Of a stretch of DNA of 41,517 nucleotides, positions 1 through 7,658 are shown one piece after another. The stretch is from Clostridiales bacterium (GTDB lineage Bacteria > Bacillota > Clostridia > Saccharofermentanales > Saccharofermentanaceae). The stretch covers positions 1-41,517 of the forward strand of contig JAFZWN010000093.1 in the NCBI GenBank assembly GCA_017617295.1, read 5' to 3'. The notes beneath the pieces are model-generated. The model had not been told where the DNA came from and did not search any database. It saw only the letters and a list, made by a program, of their open reading frames with translations. A program made the translations under genes and the position numbers. Numbering within the stretch: the first letter of the stretch is position 1; each line of letters opens with the position of its first letter.

Positions 1-533
1 ACAAGAAGGGCAGATACAATGATACCCGTCTTTTCCGTCAGCTTATATAGGCGTCCCTTCTCGAAGCGGGCGACAAGAGCGGCAAGAAGGCTTATGAGCC
101 AGAGCATCTGGGAGAACCAGAGGATACTCGTTCCACTGACATCCATTATCAGGATCCGGATCGGAAGAGGCGCGGACATGACGCCCTGATCGACATCAAA
201 CGCGCCAGCTTCTTTCATGTTGATATAGCCCTGGATCCACCCGAAAAGAAGGATGCCGACTGTCGAAGGGACAAGGAGCTTACGCGTCCTTGATCTGATG
301 AACTCTTTTATCGTGTGTTTCTCAAGATAGTATCTCGAGCTCATGCCGGCGATGAGGAAAAGGATGACCATTATCCAAGGATAGAGAAGATAGATGATGC
401 CGTCCTGATACTGTACCTCCGAGAATGTCTTAAACGACAGCTCGCCGATGGTGCAGAACATAAAGAATACATGGTACAGTACAACTGCCAATACAGAAAA
501 CCAGCGAAGGTTATCCAAATAGTGCTTTCTCAT
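1..533 (-). CDS. Acyltransferase 3 family membrane protein (N-terminal part, runs off the window)
   Basis: Reading leftwards from an ATG at 531-533, the frame stays open to the window edge (about 177 codons). It begins MRKHYLDNLRWFSVLAVVLY, the typical opening of acyltransferase-3 (OafA/WecH/ExoZ-like) integral membrane proteins: an RxxxLDxLR motif running into the first membrane helix. Hydrophobic segments follow, including WIMVILFLIAGMSSRYYL, with a basic loop (SRTRKLLVPS) that fits the RxxRlxxP motif of the family. An AAAGGTGG ribosome-binding site lies about 7 bases upstream of the ATG. Members of the family O-acylate surface polysaccharides, peptidoglycan or small molecules. The substrate cannot be told here. 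The C-terminal half lies outside the window. Confidence 0.85.
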   Translation of the reverse strand, partial: MRKHYLDNLRWFSVLAVVLYHVFFMFCTIGELSFKTFSEVQYQDGIIYLLYPWIMVILFLIAGMSSRYYLEKHTIKEFIRSRTRKLLVPSTVGILLFGWIQGYINMKEAGAFDVDQGVMSAPLPIRILIMDVSGTSILWFSQMLWLISLLAALVARFEKGRLYKLTEKTGIIVSALL

Positions 534-635
534 ACATTTACCACCTTTGCAACATATTTTAACATAATTATCGCGTGCAAAAGCGGCTTAGTCCACCAAG
601 CGTTGTTAACATTTACATATGGGAAATGTACGGTT

Positions 636-1217
636 TTATTGCATCAGATATGCCCTGCAGGGAGCACCGTCACATCCGCCCAGATCCAGTGGAGCTGCAC
701 TAAGGAAATATTTCCCTTCAGTAACGTCTTTAAGCACTATCCCTTCGAGAAGGACAATGCCTGCTCCGAGCATTATATTATGGACTTCTGCGGGAGCGTC
801 GGATGGGCCGACGGTCTGGCTCTCGTTACCGTAGAGCAGAAGTCCCGAATCAGCAAACACACGGGCTGCATCGGCAGTCACAACAGCTTCCCCTGCCACC
901 AGAAGGCGTTCCGGTGCACCGGCATCGCGCGCGGCGCCCACCATCTTCGCGGCATCAGAAGAACCTATCTCACCATCAAACCTTGCCACATAGCAGTCGC
1001 CGACGAACTTCTCCAGACCGCACTCATCAAGCTTTTTCCCGTCATTGATAAAATGGTAGGGAGCATCGACATGAGTGCCGTTATGAGCGCACATCGAGAA
1101 AGCCGTAAGGTTACAGACATCACCTCGGTCGATACTTAGCACCCTTTCAAGAGAAGGCTTCGGATCTCCCGGGTATACGTTACAGGTGAACACTTCCTGA
1201 GATATATCAATGATCAT
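636..1217 (-). CDS. Cyclase-family (kynurenine formamidase-like) metal-dependent hydrolase
   Basis: 193-aa protein of the cyclase/arylformamidase family (PF04199). The signature HxGTHxDxPxHF is clear at about residues 45-56 (H45, H49, D51, H55), the residues that bind the divalent metal. Its length, just under 200 aa, is typical for the family. The N-terminus (IDISQEVFTCNVYPGDP) matches the usual 'D(I/L)S.......(Y)PGDP' start. It lies 39 bp downstream of fabF on the same strand and is probably co-transcribed. A GGAAAGG sequence sits about 11 bases before the ATG, somewhat far for a ribosome-binding site. Members hydrolyse N-formylkynurenine, isatin or other cyclic amides. The genomic context gives no tryptophan-degradation partner, so the substrate is unknown. 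Confidence 0.85.
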   Translation of the reverse strand: MIIDISQEVFTCNVYPGDPKPSLERVLSIDRGDVCNLTAFSMCAHNGTHVDAPYHFINDGKKLDECGLEKFVGDCYVARFDGEIGSSDAAKMVGAARDAGAPERLLVAGEAVVTADAARVFADSGLLLYGNESQTVGPSDAPAEVHNIMLGAGIVLLEGIVLKDVTEGKYFLSAAPLDLGGCDGAPCRAYLMQ

Positions 1218-1256
1218 GAGAAAAGGGACCTTTCCGTTTTCTATGAGTATATCATC

Positions 1257-2492
1257 TCAGGCTTTGACTTTCGAGAATATCAGGGACGCGTTATGCCCGC
1301 CGAAGCCAAGCGAATTACTCATGCAGTTATCGATATTCCTTGTTTTGCCACGTCCGAAAGTATAGTCAAGATCGAGTTCGTCCTCCCCTTCAAAGGAGTT
1401 CCTCGTGACATGAACGTAGCTCTCGAGTATCGCCTTGACGCAGACGATCGCTTCGATCGCTCCGGCACCTCCCAGGAGATGCCCGGTCATGGACTTGGTA
1501 GAATTAATGGAAACGGATTTGGCGGCAGGCCCGAGAGCGTACTTGACCGCACGCGTCTCGAAAAGATCGTTGTGGTGCGTCGATGTGCCGTGAGCATTAA
1601 TGTAATCGATATCAGTAGGGTTGAGACCGGCATTTGTCATCGCGATCTTCATTGCCGTGCCTGCGCCGCTTCCGTCGGGAGATGGTGATGTTATATGATA
1701 AGCGTCGTTCGTGACGCCGTAACCTGATATTTCAGCCAGTATGGGAGCTCCGCGCTTTACCGCGTGCCCGTATTCCTCAAGGACAAGTATGCCTGCTCCT
1801 TCGCCGAGGACAAAACCGCTCCTGTCCTTGTCAAAGGGACGTGAAGCCTTATCGGGATCAGTCTCCGAAGTAAGTGCCGTCAGCGCCGCGAATCCCCTGA
1901 TGCTCGTAGCCGTTATGGCGGCTTCCGTACCGCCTGCGATCATAACGTCAGCTTCGCCGAGCCTTATCGAGTTATACGCTTCTCCGATACAGTGCGTACC
2001 TGTCGCGCACGCCGTCGAGACATCCATATTCTTTCCCTTGAGACCGAACCTTATGGCGATGTTGGCAGATGCCATATTGGCGATTACAAGCGGTATATAC
2101 ATGGGATCGAGCTTCTCGCCTGCCAGGAACTTCGGGATCTCCTTCTCGTGCTTCTGCATGCAGCCGATCCCGCATCCGACGATGACTCCGATCCTGTAGG
2201 GATCTTCTTTCTCTGTATCGAGCCCCGAATCCTCTATGGCCTCTTTGGTGGCGGCAACGGCATACTGAGAAAACAGCCCCATCCTCTTGGCAGGCTTGAA
2301 CTCCATATAGTTCAGCGGATCGAAGCCCTTGACTTCACCCGCAAGCTTTACCTTAAAGTCGGAGACATCGACCTTGGTTATGGGGCCGATACCGTTACGC
2401 CCTTCCTTAAGTCCGTTCCAGAACTCCTCCACGCTGTTTCCGAGAGGCGTGATCGCACCCATCCCGGTTATTACCACTCTTCGGGTCTCCAT
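1257..2492 (-). CDS. fabF: Beta-ketoacyl-ACP synthase II
   Basis: 411-aa condensing enzyme of fatty acid elongation: it joins malonyl-ACP to acyl-ACP with loss of CO2, in the cytoplasm. The catalytic triad is intact: Cys162 in VSTACATGTHCIGEAY, His301 in NAHGTSTHHND and His338 in NSTKSMTGHLLGGAGA. The N-terminus METRRVVITGMGAITPLGNS and the full length match FabF. A GGAGAAG ribosome-binding site precedes the ATG by about 7 bases. No other fab gene or ACP gene adjoins it, unlike the usual clustered Clostridia fab operon, so this may be a second, stand-alone KAS II. It is divergent from the TetR gene at 2695, which may regulate it (inference). Confidence 0.95.
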   Translation of the reverse strand: METRRVVITGMGAITPLGNSVEEFWNGLKEGRNGIGPITKVDVSDFKVKLAGEVKGFDPLNYMEFKPAKRMGLFSQYAVAATKEAIEDSGLDTEKEDPYRIGVIVGCGIGCMQKHEKEIPKFLAGEKLDPMYIPLVIANMASANIAIRFGLKGKNMDVSTACATGTHCIGEAYNSIRLGEADVMIAGGTEAAITATSIRGFAALTALTSETDPDKASRPFDKDRSGFVLGEGAGILVLEEYGHAVKRGAPILAEISGYGVTNDAYHITSPSPDGSGAGTAMKIAMTNAGLNPTDIDYINAHGTSTHHNDLFETRAVKYALGPAAKSVSINSTKSMTGHLLGGAGAIEAIVCVKAILESYVHVTRNSFEGEDELDLDYTFGRGKTRNIDNCMSNSLGFGGHNASLIFSKVKA

Positions 2493-2599
2493 ATCTGACT
2501 TCTCCGTTTCTTTGTCTTAGATCGGAGTTTATACAACTTTCAAGGCGAAAAGAACGGGGAAGTTTTGACGTTTGTATCAATTTGACAGGATAAGATGAA

Positions 2600-2638
2600 T
2601 TACGCAAATTAGGATAAAACTGCAATTTTACGCAAATT
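2600..2638. repeat. Two direct copies of TTACGCAAATT in the fabF/tetR intergenic region
   Basis: The 11-mer TTACGCAAATT occurs at 2600-2610 and again at 2628-2638, 28 bp apart (close to three helical turns), in the divergent promoter region. Each copy has an AGGATAA element upstream of it (2587-2593 and 2611-2617). Spaced identical half-sites between divergent genes are a usual layout for operator binding. No binding protein can be named from sequence alone. Confidence 0.5.
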
Positions 2639-2653
2639 CACACACAAGGATAT

Positions 2654-2669
2654 GTGATATCATTATCAC
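2654..2669. promoter_or_regulatory. Palindromic operator candidate in front of the TetR gene
   Basis: GTGATA-TCAT-TATCAC is a perfect 6+4+6 inverted repeat ending 25 bp before the tetR start codon and just ahead of its GGAGG site (2683-2687). TetR proteins commonly autoregulate by binding 15-20 bp palindromes in their own promoter, so this is the likeliest operator. That role is inferred. Confidence 0.5.
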
Positions 2670-2694
2670 TGTTATTCATGGTGGAGGACAATAT

Positions 2695-3243
2695 ATGGCA
2701 CTGCTTACCAAAGGCGCGATAATGAACACTTTCGAAGAGATGCTCTCTGAGATGAAGTTCGAGAAGATAACCGTTTCCGCTCTCGTCAAAAGGAGCGGGA
2801 TAAGCCCCAACACGTTTTATTATCACTATCAGGACAAGTTCTCCCTCCTGAATGAATGGTTCGGCATGAAGCTTAGAGATATCCGAAAGGACGAAGACGA
2901 TCTGCCGAGCTGGCAGAACCGTATCAAGGTATTCTTCTGCATGTGCCGCGATAACCCCAGGCTCATCCATAATATCGTCGACAGTATCTCGCGCGAACAG
3001 CTCGAGCATTATATCTTTGAGATCACGGATGTCGTATTCTTCAGCTACGTAAGAAAGAAGACTTCCGGGCGCAATGTCAGCGAGGCCAGAGCCCGCGAGA
3101 TCGCGAGATTTTATACATATGCCTTTATCGGGTTCTTCCTGGAATATATCTGGGACGACATGAAGGACGATGTTGACGAGAGAGTGGATAACCTTAGTAA
3201 GCTCTTCGACAGCTTTATCGACAGCGCGATCAGTATAGGATAA
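2695..3243 (+). CDS. TetR/AcrR family transcriptional regulator
   Basis: 182-aa regulator. The N-terminal helix-turn-helix is visible at about residues 20-45: KITVSALVKRSGISPNTFYY, then HYQDKFSLLNE, the classic TetR recognition helix followed by the Y/HF..K..L segment. The remaining ~135 residues are the helical ligand-binding/dimer domain, with several aromatic-rich helices near the C-terminus (ARFYTYAFIGFFLEYIW). A GGAGG site lies 7 bases before the ATG. It is transcribed away from fabF, with a perfect palindrome and paired direct repeats between them. Both self-control and control of fabF are plausible, by analogy with TetR-type fatty-acid regulators such as FabR and DesT; that link is inference. 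Its 3' end faces the YidC-like gene. Confidence 0.88.
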   Translation: MALLTKGAIMNTFEEMLSEMKFEKITVSALVKRSGISPNTFYYHYQDKFSLLNEWFGMKLRDIRKDEDDLPSWQNRIKVFFCMCRDNPRLIHNIVDSISREQLEHYIFEITDVVFFSYVRKKTSGRNVSEARAREIARFYTYAFIGFFLEYIWDDMKDDVDERVDNLSKLFDSFIDSAISIG

Positions 3244-3255
3244 ACGGGAACGATC

Positions 3256-5742
3256 TTATTCTCTTATGAAAGAATCCTCTTCCCTTACGTCGCCTTGGAA
3301 TTCATACCAGACAGTATCGCCAAGATTATAAACGACATACTGAGGGAAAATATACTTGGTCTCATCGCTTAGCGGATCTCCCGTATTCGGATCCACGGGA
3401 GAACTGATCAGGCCGTCCATCGCGAGCAGAGGCGTATCGGCGTTTATCATAAAATCCTCATTCACGGTAAACCCGTGAGCATCAAAATCCTTGACCATCA
3501 AAACGGGATTAAAGAATCTGTACTGCTCGTCATAGCTGTATGCATGATCGGATACTATTATGATCCTGGTGTTGTCATAGGCACCGTTTTCCCTCAGATA
3601 ATCAAACCACCGGGCAAGTCCTAAGTAAGCGGCGGCATTGGAATCATAGAACCTCTCATTGTTATAACCATCGAGCGTGAAAGTATTGCCGTCCCAGTCG
3701 GCCCTCTCTCCGATCGATGCTTCATACGCGGTATTGTCCACCGTATATTCGGGAGTATAAGAAGGTTCCTGAAGGAGCGCAAAATCATGAGCCGTATAAT
3801 TGGCGAACATAAGGAAACAGTCACCGTTTCCGCTTCTTATATCGGTTATATCGGGAAGAGCCATAAGGGCGGTATAGGAATCCATAAACGCCGCGTCATA
3901 TCCTATAGAACTCTGTTCCGATACTCCTGTCTGGGAATATTTGAAGGAATATTCCCTGTTAGAAGCGTTATAATTTCCGGAATCAAAGAATGTCTCTCTA
4001 AGTATCAGGGGCGATGACCTGAATAATCCGTAGCAGAAATAGTTTCTCTCCCAGACATCGGATATCCCGGGATCCTCGGGCATATATCGTCCTTCGGTGA
4101 TGCATGTGTTGATGCCCGGAAGATCATCATAGATCGACAGGTCGGGGATCCATCTGAAATTCGCATACGAAGGATCGCTGACCGTAACATTAAACCCTGA
4201 ATCCAGGAAATTAGCCGGCATAACATGGAGAGAGTTATTCATCTCTGATACTGATATACTGTCCCCTCTCTTGATGATCTCGTCGGATGTATAGCCGTAT
4301 CCTCCGTAAAGTCCGGGAGCACCGCTGTTCGTAAAAGCTCCTGTGGAAAGAGTATTCGGATAAAAGGTAAAACCGTCAAAGCTATCCTGAAGTTCAGCTC
4401 TCTCGGTAAAGATATACGGAACAAGGTAACCGGCCGCTCTATCCATCATGATCACTATAACATTCCGCCCGTCCGAAGACAGTTCAAACCGGGCTTCATC
4501 CCGCTGTTCGGAGATATACGAGAGTCCCTTGTATTCATTATCGATCGTGATCACATTCGAGACACATATAGCGGAGACCGCCATAAGGATGATATAAACG
4601 ATAAAGCCCGTTATCTTTACCTTATTCTTGACCAGGATAAAACAGAGCAGGATTATCAGGATGTTGATCATAAGATTGATAACAGTCTTCTGAAGGTCGG
4701 GCGAAAAATAGCCTTCATCGGGAACAAGCCTGTTCGTATACCTCTGCGGCTCGAAGAAAACAAAATAGTTGAGCGTCAGATTACAGGCCGTGGCGATAGC
4801 GACCGTCCCTATAAGACCTTTTGCCGCCGGTGTCGAAAGATATCTGACTATACCGATCCAGAGGACAAAAAGACCGAAGGAAAGTGCACATGAATATGCA
4901 ATATAATGCATGGGATCAGTTAATGAATTATCCACGAACTCGATAACCGACGATCTGACCATATCGGTCGGAATATAAAGGCCGGTAAGAAGCGCATTCA
5001 GGATAAGAGCGGCGATAACCGGACCTTTGCCGGGATCCAGAACGATCCCCGTCTTCTTCAGTTTGATCTTAGCTGCAACGGGCTTAAGGATATTCTTGAA
5101 AAGGGAAAAGATATTATTGACGGTCCAGTACAGGACGAGTCCCGAGGGGGAATCGTAGAGGAGCACCAGAAAGATCGCTGCCAGCCCGTATATCTGTATC
5201 TTCTCTCTTAAAGACCTCTTCTTGGAATATACCAGGCCTGAGACCAGATTAATGAGAGTCATGAGTATAGGAAGAACATTGATGCTCAAAGAACCGATAA
5301 CGATCAGTCCGTCCGGTACGCCCAGATCCCTTATACCGAGAAAAGATACGCCTTTCATGATATGGAGGTTACTGAGCATATGATATCCGGCAATAAAGAA
5401 CGGCACCTCGAGAAGGAGGGCAAATGAAGCGAAAAGGCTCGAGACCGGATTGTACCCGTTCTCTCTGTAGAGAGCCTGAAGGATCATAAACCTTTCATCT
5501 CCTGAGAAAGCCTTTTTGATCTTTGTGACCCTGTCCTTCAGCCTTTTCTCGATATTGCTCTTTTCTTCGGATACCCGGTCAGCCCTGTTATAGATCGGCA
5601 GTATGAGAAGATTAAGACAAAGACCCATAAGCACTATAGATACTCCGATATTTCCGGATATCTTATAGCAGATCGAAAAGATAAACTCGAGGATGAGTTC
5701 AACAGGTCCTATAAAAAAGCTGTATAACAGATCGATGATCAT
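3256..5742 (-). CDS. YidC/Oxa1-like membrane protein fused to an alkaline-phosphatase-superfamily (sulfatase/LTA-synthase-like) domain
   Basis: About 828 aa from the ATG at 5742. A GTG five codons upstream is possible but lacks a ribosome-binding site; GGGAAG precedes the ATG. Residues ~1-225 are YidC/Oxa1-like: GNIGVSIVLMGLCLNLLILP, a cytoplasmic hairpin rich in Lys/Arg, then YRENGYNPVSSLFASFALLL and GLVLYWTVNNIFSLFKN. More membrane helices follow (~240-400). Residues ~425-820 are an extracytoplasmic AlkP-superfamily domain: metal ligand D434 in VIVIMMDRAAGYL, a likely Thr nucleophile (T467 or T471 in STGAFTNSGAPG), H652 in NYTAHD and D732-H733 in IIIVSDHAYSY. The groove arginine that YidC needs (R in E. 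coli FIVRGIMYP) is Asn44 here. Hence it is probably an envelope phospho- or sulfo-group transferase/hydrolase on a repurposed insertase scaffold. The substrate is unknown. Confidence 0.8.
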   Translation of the reverse strand: MIIDLLYSFFIGPVELILEFIFSICYKISGNIGVSIVLMGLCLNLLILPIYNRADRVSEEKSNIEKRLKDRVTKIKKAFSGDERFMILQALYRENGYNPVSSLFASFALLLEVPFFIAGYHMLSNLHIMKGVSFLGIRDLGVPDGLIVIGSLSINVLPILMTLINLVSGLVYSKKRSLREKIQIYGLAAIFLVLLYDSPSGLVLYWTVNNIFSLFKNILKPVAAKIKLKKTGIVLDPGKGPVIAALILNALLTGLYIPTDMVRSSVIEFVDNSLTDPMHYIAYSCALSFGLFVLWIGIVRYLSTPAAKGLIGTVAIATACNLTLNYFVFFEPQRYTNRLVPDEGYFSPDLQKTVINLMINILIILLCFILVKNKVKITGFIVYIILMAVSAICVSNVITIDNEYKGLSYISEQRDEARFELSSDGRNVIVIMMDRAAGYLVPYIFTERAELQDSFDGFTFYPNTLSTGAFTNSGAPGLYGGYGYTSDEIIKRGDSISVSEMNNSLHVMPANFLDSGFNVTVSDPSYANFRWIPDLSIYDDLPGINTCITEGRYMPEDPGISDVWERNYFCYGLFRSSPLILRETFFDSGNYNASNREYSFKYSQTGVSEQSSIGYDAAFMDSYTALMALPDITDIRSGNGDCFLMFANYTAHDFALLQEPSYTPEYTVDNTAYEASIGERADWDGNTFTLDGYNNERFYDSNAAAYLGLARWFDYLRENGAYDNTRIIIVSDHAYSYDEQYRFFNPVLMVKDFDAHGFTVNEDFMINADTPLLAMDGLISSPVDPNTGDPLSDETKYIFPQYVVYNLGDTVWYEFQGDVREEDSFIRE

Positions 5743-5835
5743 TTTCTTCCCGTACACGTCAAAATCTTTTAACGTTATATTATTACAGATTATTATTTCT
5801 TATGTAAAGTGGGAAAAGGGAAAAATCATCTCACC

Positions 5836-5859
5836 GGCCGATCTTATCCGGCCTTTTTT
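5836..5859 (+). terminator. Hairpin with a T-run (plus direction)
   Basis: GGCCG (5836-5840) pairs with CGGCC (5849-5853) across an 8-base loop and is followed by six Ts (5854-5859). It has the form of an intrinsic terminator on the plus strand. No plus-strand gene ends nearby, so its use is unclear. On the minus strand the same hairpin separates the 79-aa gene from the YidC-like gene and is followed by TGAGATGATTTTT. Confidence 0.45.
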
Positions 5860-5919
5860 GCGGCAATATGTGTCAGTATGTGTGATACCGCGAAAGCTCT
5901 TCCGGCCGCACGATAAAAC

Positions 5920-6159
5920 TTACCCCTCCAGTTCTTCTATCTTTTGAAGTATCGTTTTGAAGCCTTCAAGATCAAATGCGGGGTTATAAGTCAGAAAGCC
6001 CTTGGTCTTAGGATCGAACAGAAAATACGGATTGACCTCGGGGGCACCGTCTTTGCTCTTTCCGTATACAAAGATCAGGCCGTGATCATATGGGAATTCA
6101 CAAATATACTGCATATCAGGATACTGTTTTTCAAAATACGCCTTTGCACCATTTTCCAT
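5920..6159 (-). CDS. Small conserved-looking protein of unknown function (79 aa)
   Basis: 79-aa acidic/aromatic protein starting MENGAKAYFEKQYPDMQYIC. The ATG lies 1 bp after the stop codon of the GGDEF gene, with an AAAGGGA ribosome-binding site inside the end of that gene, which indicates translational coupling. No membrane segment or signal peptide is visible. It has alternating strand-like stretches (GLIFVYGKS, NPYFLFDPKTKGFLTYNP) and a C-terminal helix (GFKTILQKIEELEG), giving an alpha-beta-alpha look like many small immunity or binding proteins. I do not recognise the family. The tight coupling suggests a role linked to the diguanylate cyclase, which is inference only. Confidence 0.7.
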   Translation of the reverse strand: MENGAKAYFEKQYPDMQYICEFPYDHGLIFVYGKSKDGAPEVNPYFLFDPKTKGFLTYNPAFDLEGFKTILQKIEELEG

Positions 6160-6160
6160 A

Positions 6161-7567
6161 TTATCCCTTTCTCGAACGTCTTCGATCCCACTCATATTCC
6201 GGGTGTCTTCTATAATACAGTTCCTTATTCTCGTACATCGTAGTATCGGCGTGCTGCATAGCTTTACGGATATCGGGGATATCACCGCTAAAGGATCCGC
6301 CGAAAGCATAATGAGCCCGCCCTTCCCTCTCGGTGTTTTCCGAGAGAAGACTCATATATCCGTCAAATGTCTCGCGGGTTATATTCGTGGCGATGACCAT
6401 GAACTCATCGCCTCCGACACGGTAGATCTCATGCCCCGGGAAGAATTCCTTCAGCGTATTCGCCATATCCTTAAGGAGCTGATCGCCCGCTATGTGGCCG
6501 CGGGTATCGTTCATAGTCTTCAGTCCGTTGACATCGATAAAGAACAGGCCAAACTCACGATCGATCACCGAGGCTCCGGTATCATTGTCGCTGATCCTGT
6601 TGTTCATGGCATTACGGTTATATACTCCGGTCAGAAGGTCCGTGGAACTCATTATCTTCATCTGCCTGACCATCTGCTCGTTGGCGATCTCGGATGACAG
6701 GATAAAAGTGGTTATCTCCAGTGTCTCTTTGATGACCAGGATATTGGACGAGTCAAAGTTCTTGGCCCATATATATCCGATGGTCTTATGTCCCGAACGG
6801 AGCGGATAGATGACGAGATTCCTTATGCAGGCCACGCGCAGGGACTCCGCCCACGCCGGAAGCACTTCCTCAACATGTCTCATGTCATCTTCGCTGTCGA
6901 TCGTAAAGCAGTTGCTCTCGTCAATAAGCTTCGGCCAGGTCTTTACGATATCGATGAGGCCGTGATCGAGATAGTACTGCAGCGTCTCCTTATCCTCATC
7001 CTCAAAGATATCCTCGCAGAGAGGCTGGAAGGTATCATTCTCAAAATCGGTAAGAAGGATACAGCATCTGCTGGCCTGACAGAGCTTTCTGATATCAACG
7101 ATTATCTGATCCATGGCCTCCTGGAAATCGTCCGCCTCACGCAGCCTGATACAGGTACGGAGGACATGGGCCGCAGCATTTGCCGAGATGTCGGACAGCT
7201 TATCCGCATCGGCTTTGGGAGTCATCTCATATGTGAAAAGGCATACGCCCTTCCCTTCAAAAGGTTTAAGGGGAATAAGGAACACACTCAGCCACGAATT
7301 AAAGTATGCGGCATCGATATAGACATGTACCGGAAGCTTCGACGAGACACACTGACGGCAAAGCCCCTCAAAGTTCCGGTCACGCTTGATATACTTCGTA
7401 TAGGGAACGTTAAGTTCAAAGCTGCCGGGTTCGCTCATAACGGACTTTATATATCCATCGTTGGCCGCAAGGATGACATAATCATCCTCGTCACCGTTAC
7501 CGTCAAGGTCAACGGACAGGATACACGTCAAATGCAGAAAACTGTCAGCCAGAGCTTTATAGTCCAT
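6161..7567 (-). CDS. Diguanylate cyclase with N-terminal sensory/GAF-like region
   Basis: 468-aa cytoplasmic protein. The C-terminal ~170 residues are a GGDEF domain that makes c-di-GMP from two GTP: it starts at SSTDLLTGVYNRNAMNNRI, and the active-site motif GGDEF is intact in YRVGGDEFMVIA. No RxxD inhibitory site is present just upstream (the residues there are FFPGHEI), so classic product inhibition at the I-site is not expected. The region at ~130-300 looks GAF-like (ILLTDFENDTFQPLCEDIF and similar). The N-terminal 120 residues have no family I can name. I chose the ATG at 7567, with AGGGGA 12 bases upstream; an ATG at 7579 overlaps that site. It follows the hybrid kinase on the same strand and has its own candidate promoter. 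Confidence 0.88.
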   Translation of the reverse strand: MDYKALADSFLHLTCILSVDLDGNGDEDDYVILAANDGYIKSVMSEPGSFELNVPYTKYIKRDRNFEGLCRQCVSSKLPVHVYIDAAYFNSWLSVFLIPLKPFEGKGVCLFTYEMTPKADADKLSDISANAAAHVLRTCIRLREADDFQEAMDQIIVDIRKLCQASRCCILLTDFENDTFQPLCEDIFEDEDKETLQYYLDHGLIDIVKTWPKLIDESNCFTIDSEDDMRHVEEVLPAWAESLRVACIRNLVIYPLRSGHKTIGYIWAKNFDSSNILVIKETLEITTFILSSEIANEQMVRQMKIMSSTDLLTGVYNRNAMNNRISDNDTGASVIDREFGLFFIDVNGLKTMNDTRGHIAGDQLLKDMANTLKEFFPGHEIYRVGGDEFMVIATNITRETFDGYMSLLSENTEREGRAHYAFGGSFSGDIPDIRKAMQHADTTMYENKELYYRRHPEYEWDRRRSRKG

Positions 7568-7597
7568 TTTGCATACCATTCCCCTAAAGATAATTTG

Positions 7598-7603
7598 ATT
7601 ATA
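7598..7603 (-). promoter_or_regulatory. Candidate -10 element for the diguanylate cyclase gene
   Basis: On the minus strand TATAAT (7603-7598) lies 31 bp ahead of the chosen ATG and just downstream of the hybrid kinase stop. No good -35 is visible at the right distance, so the call rests on a perfect -10 hexamer alone. Confidence 0.4.
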
Positions 7604-7658
7604 CACCCAAACCGGAGGATAACGGTAAACTGTTTGTGAATAAATTATGGAAGTATTT

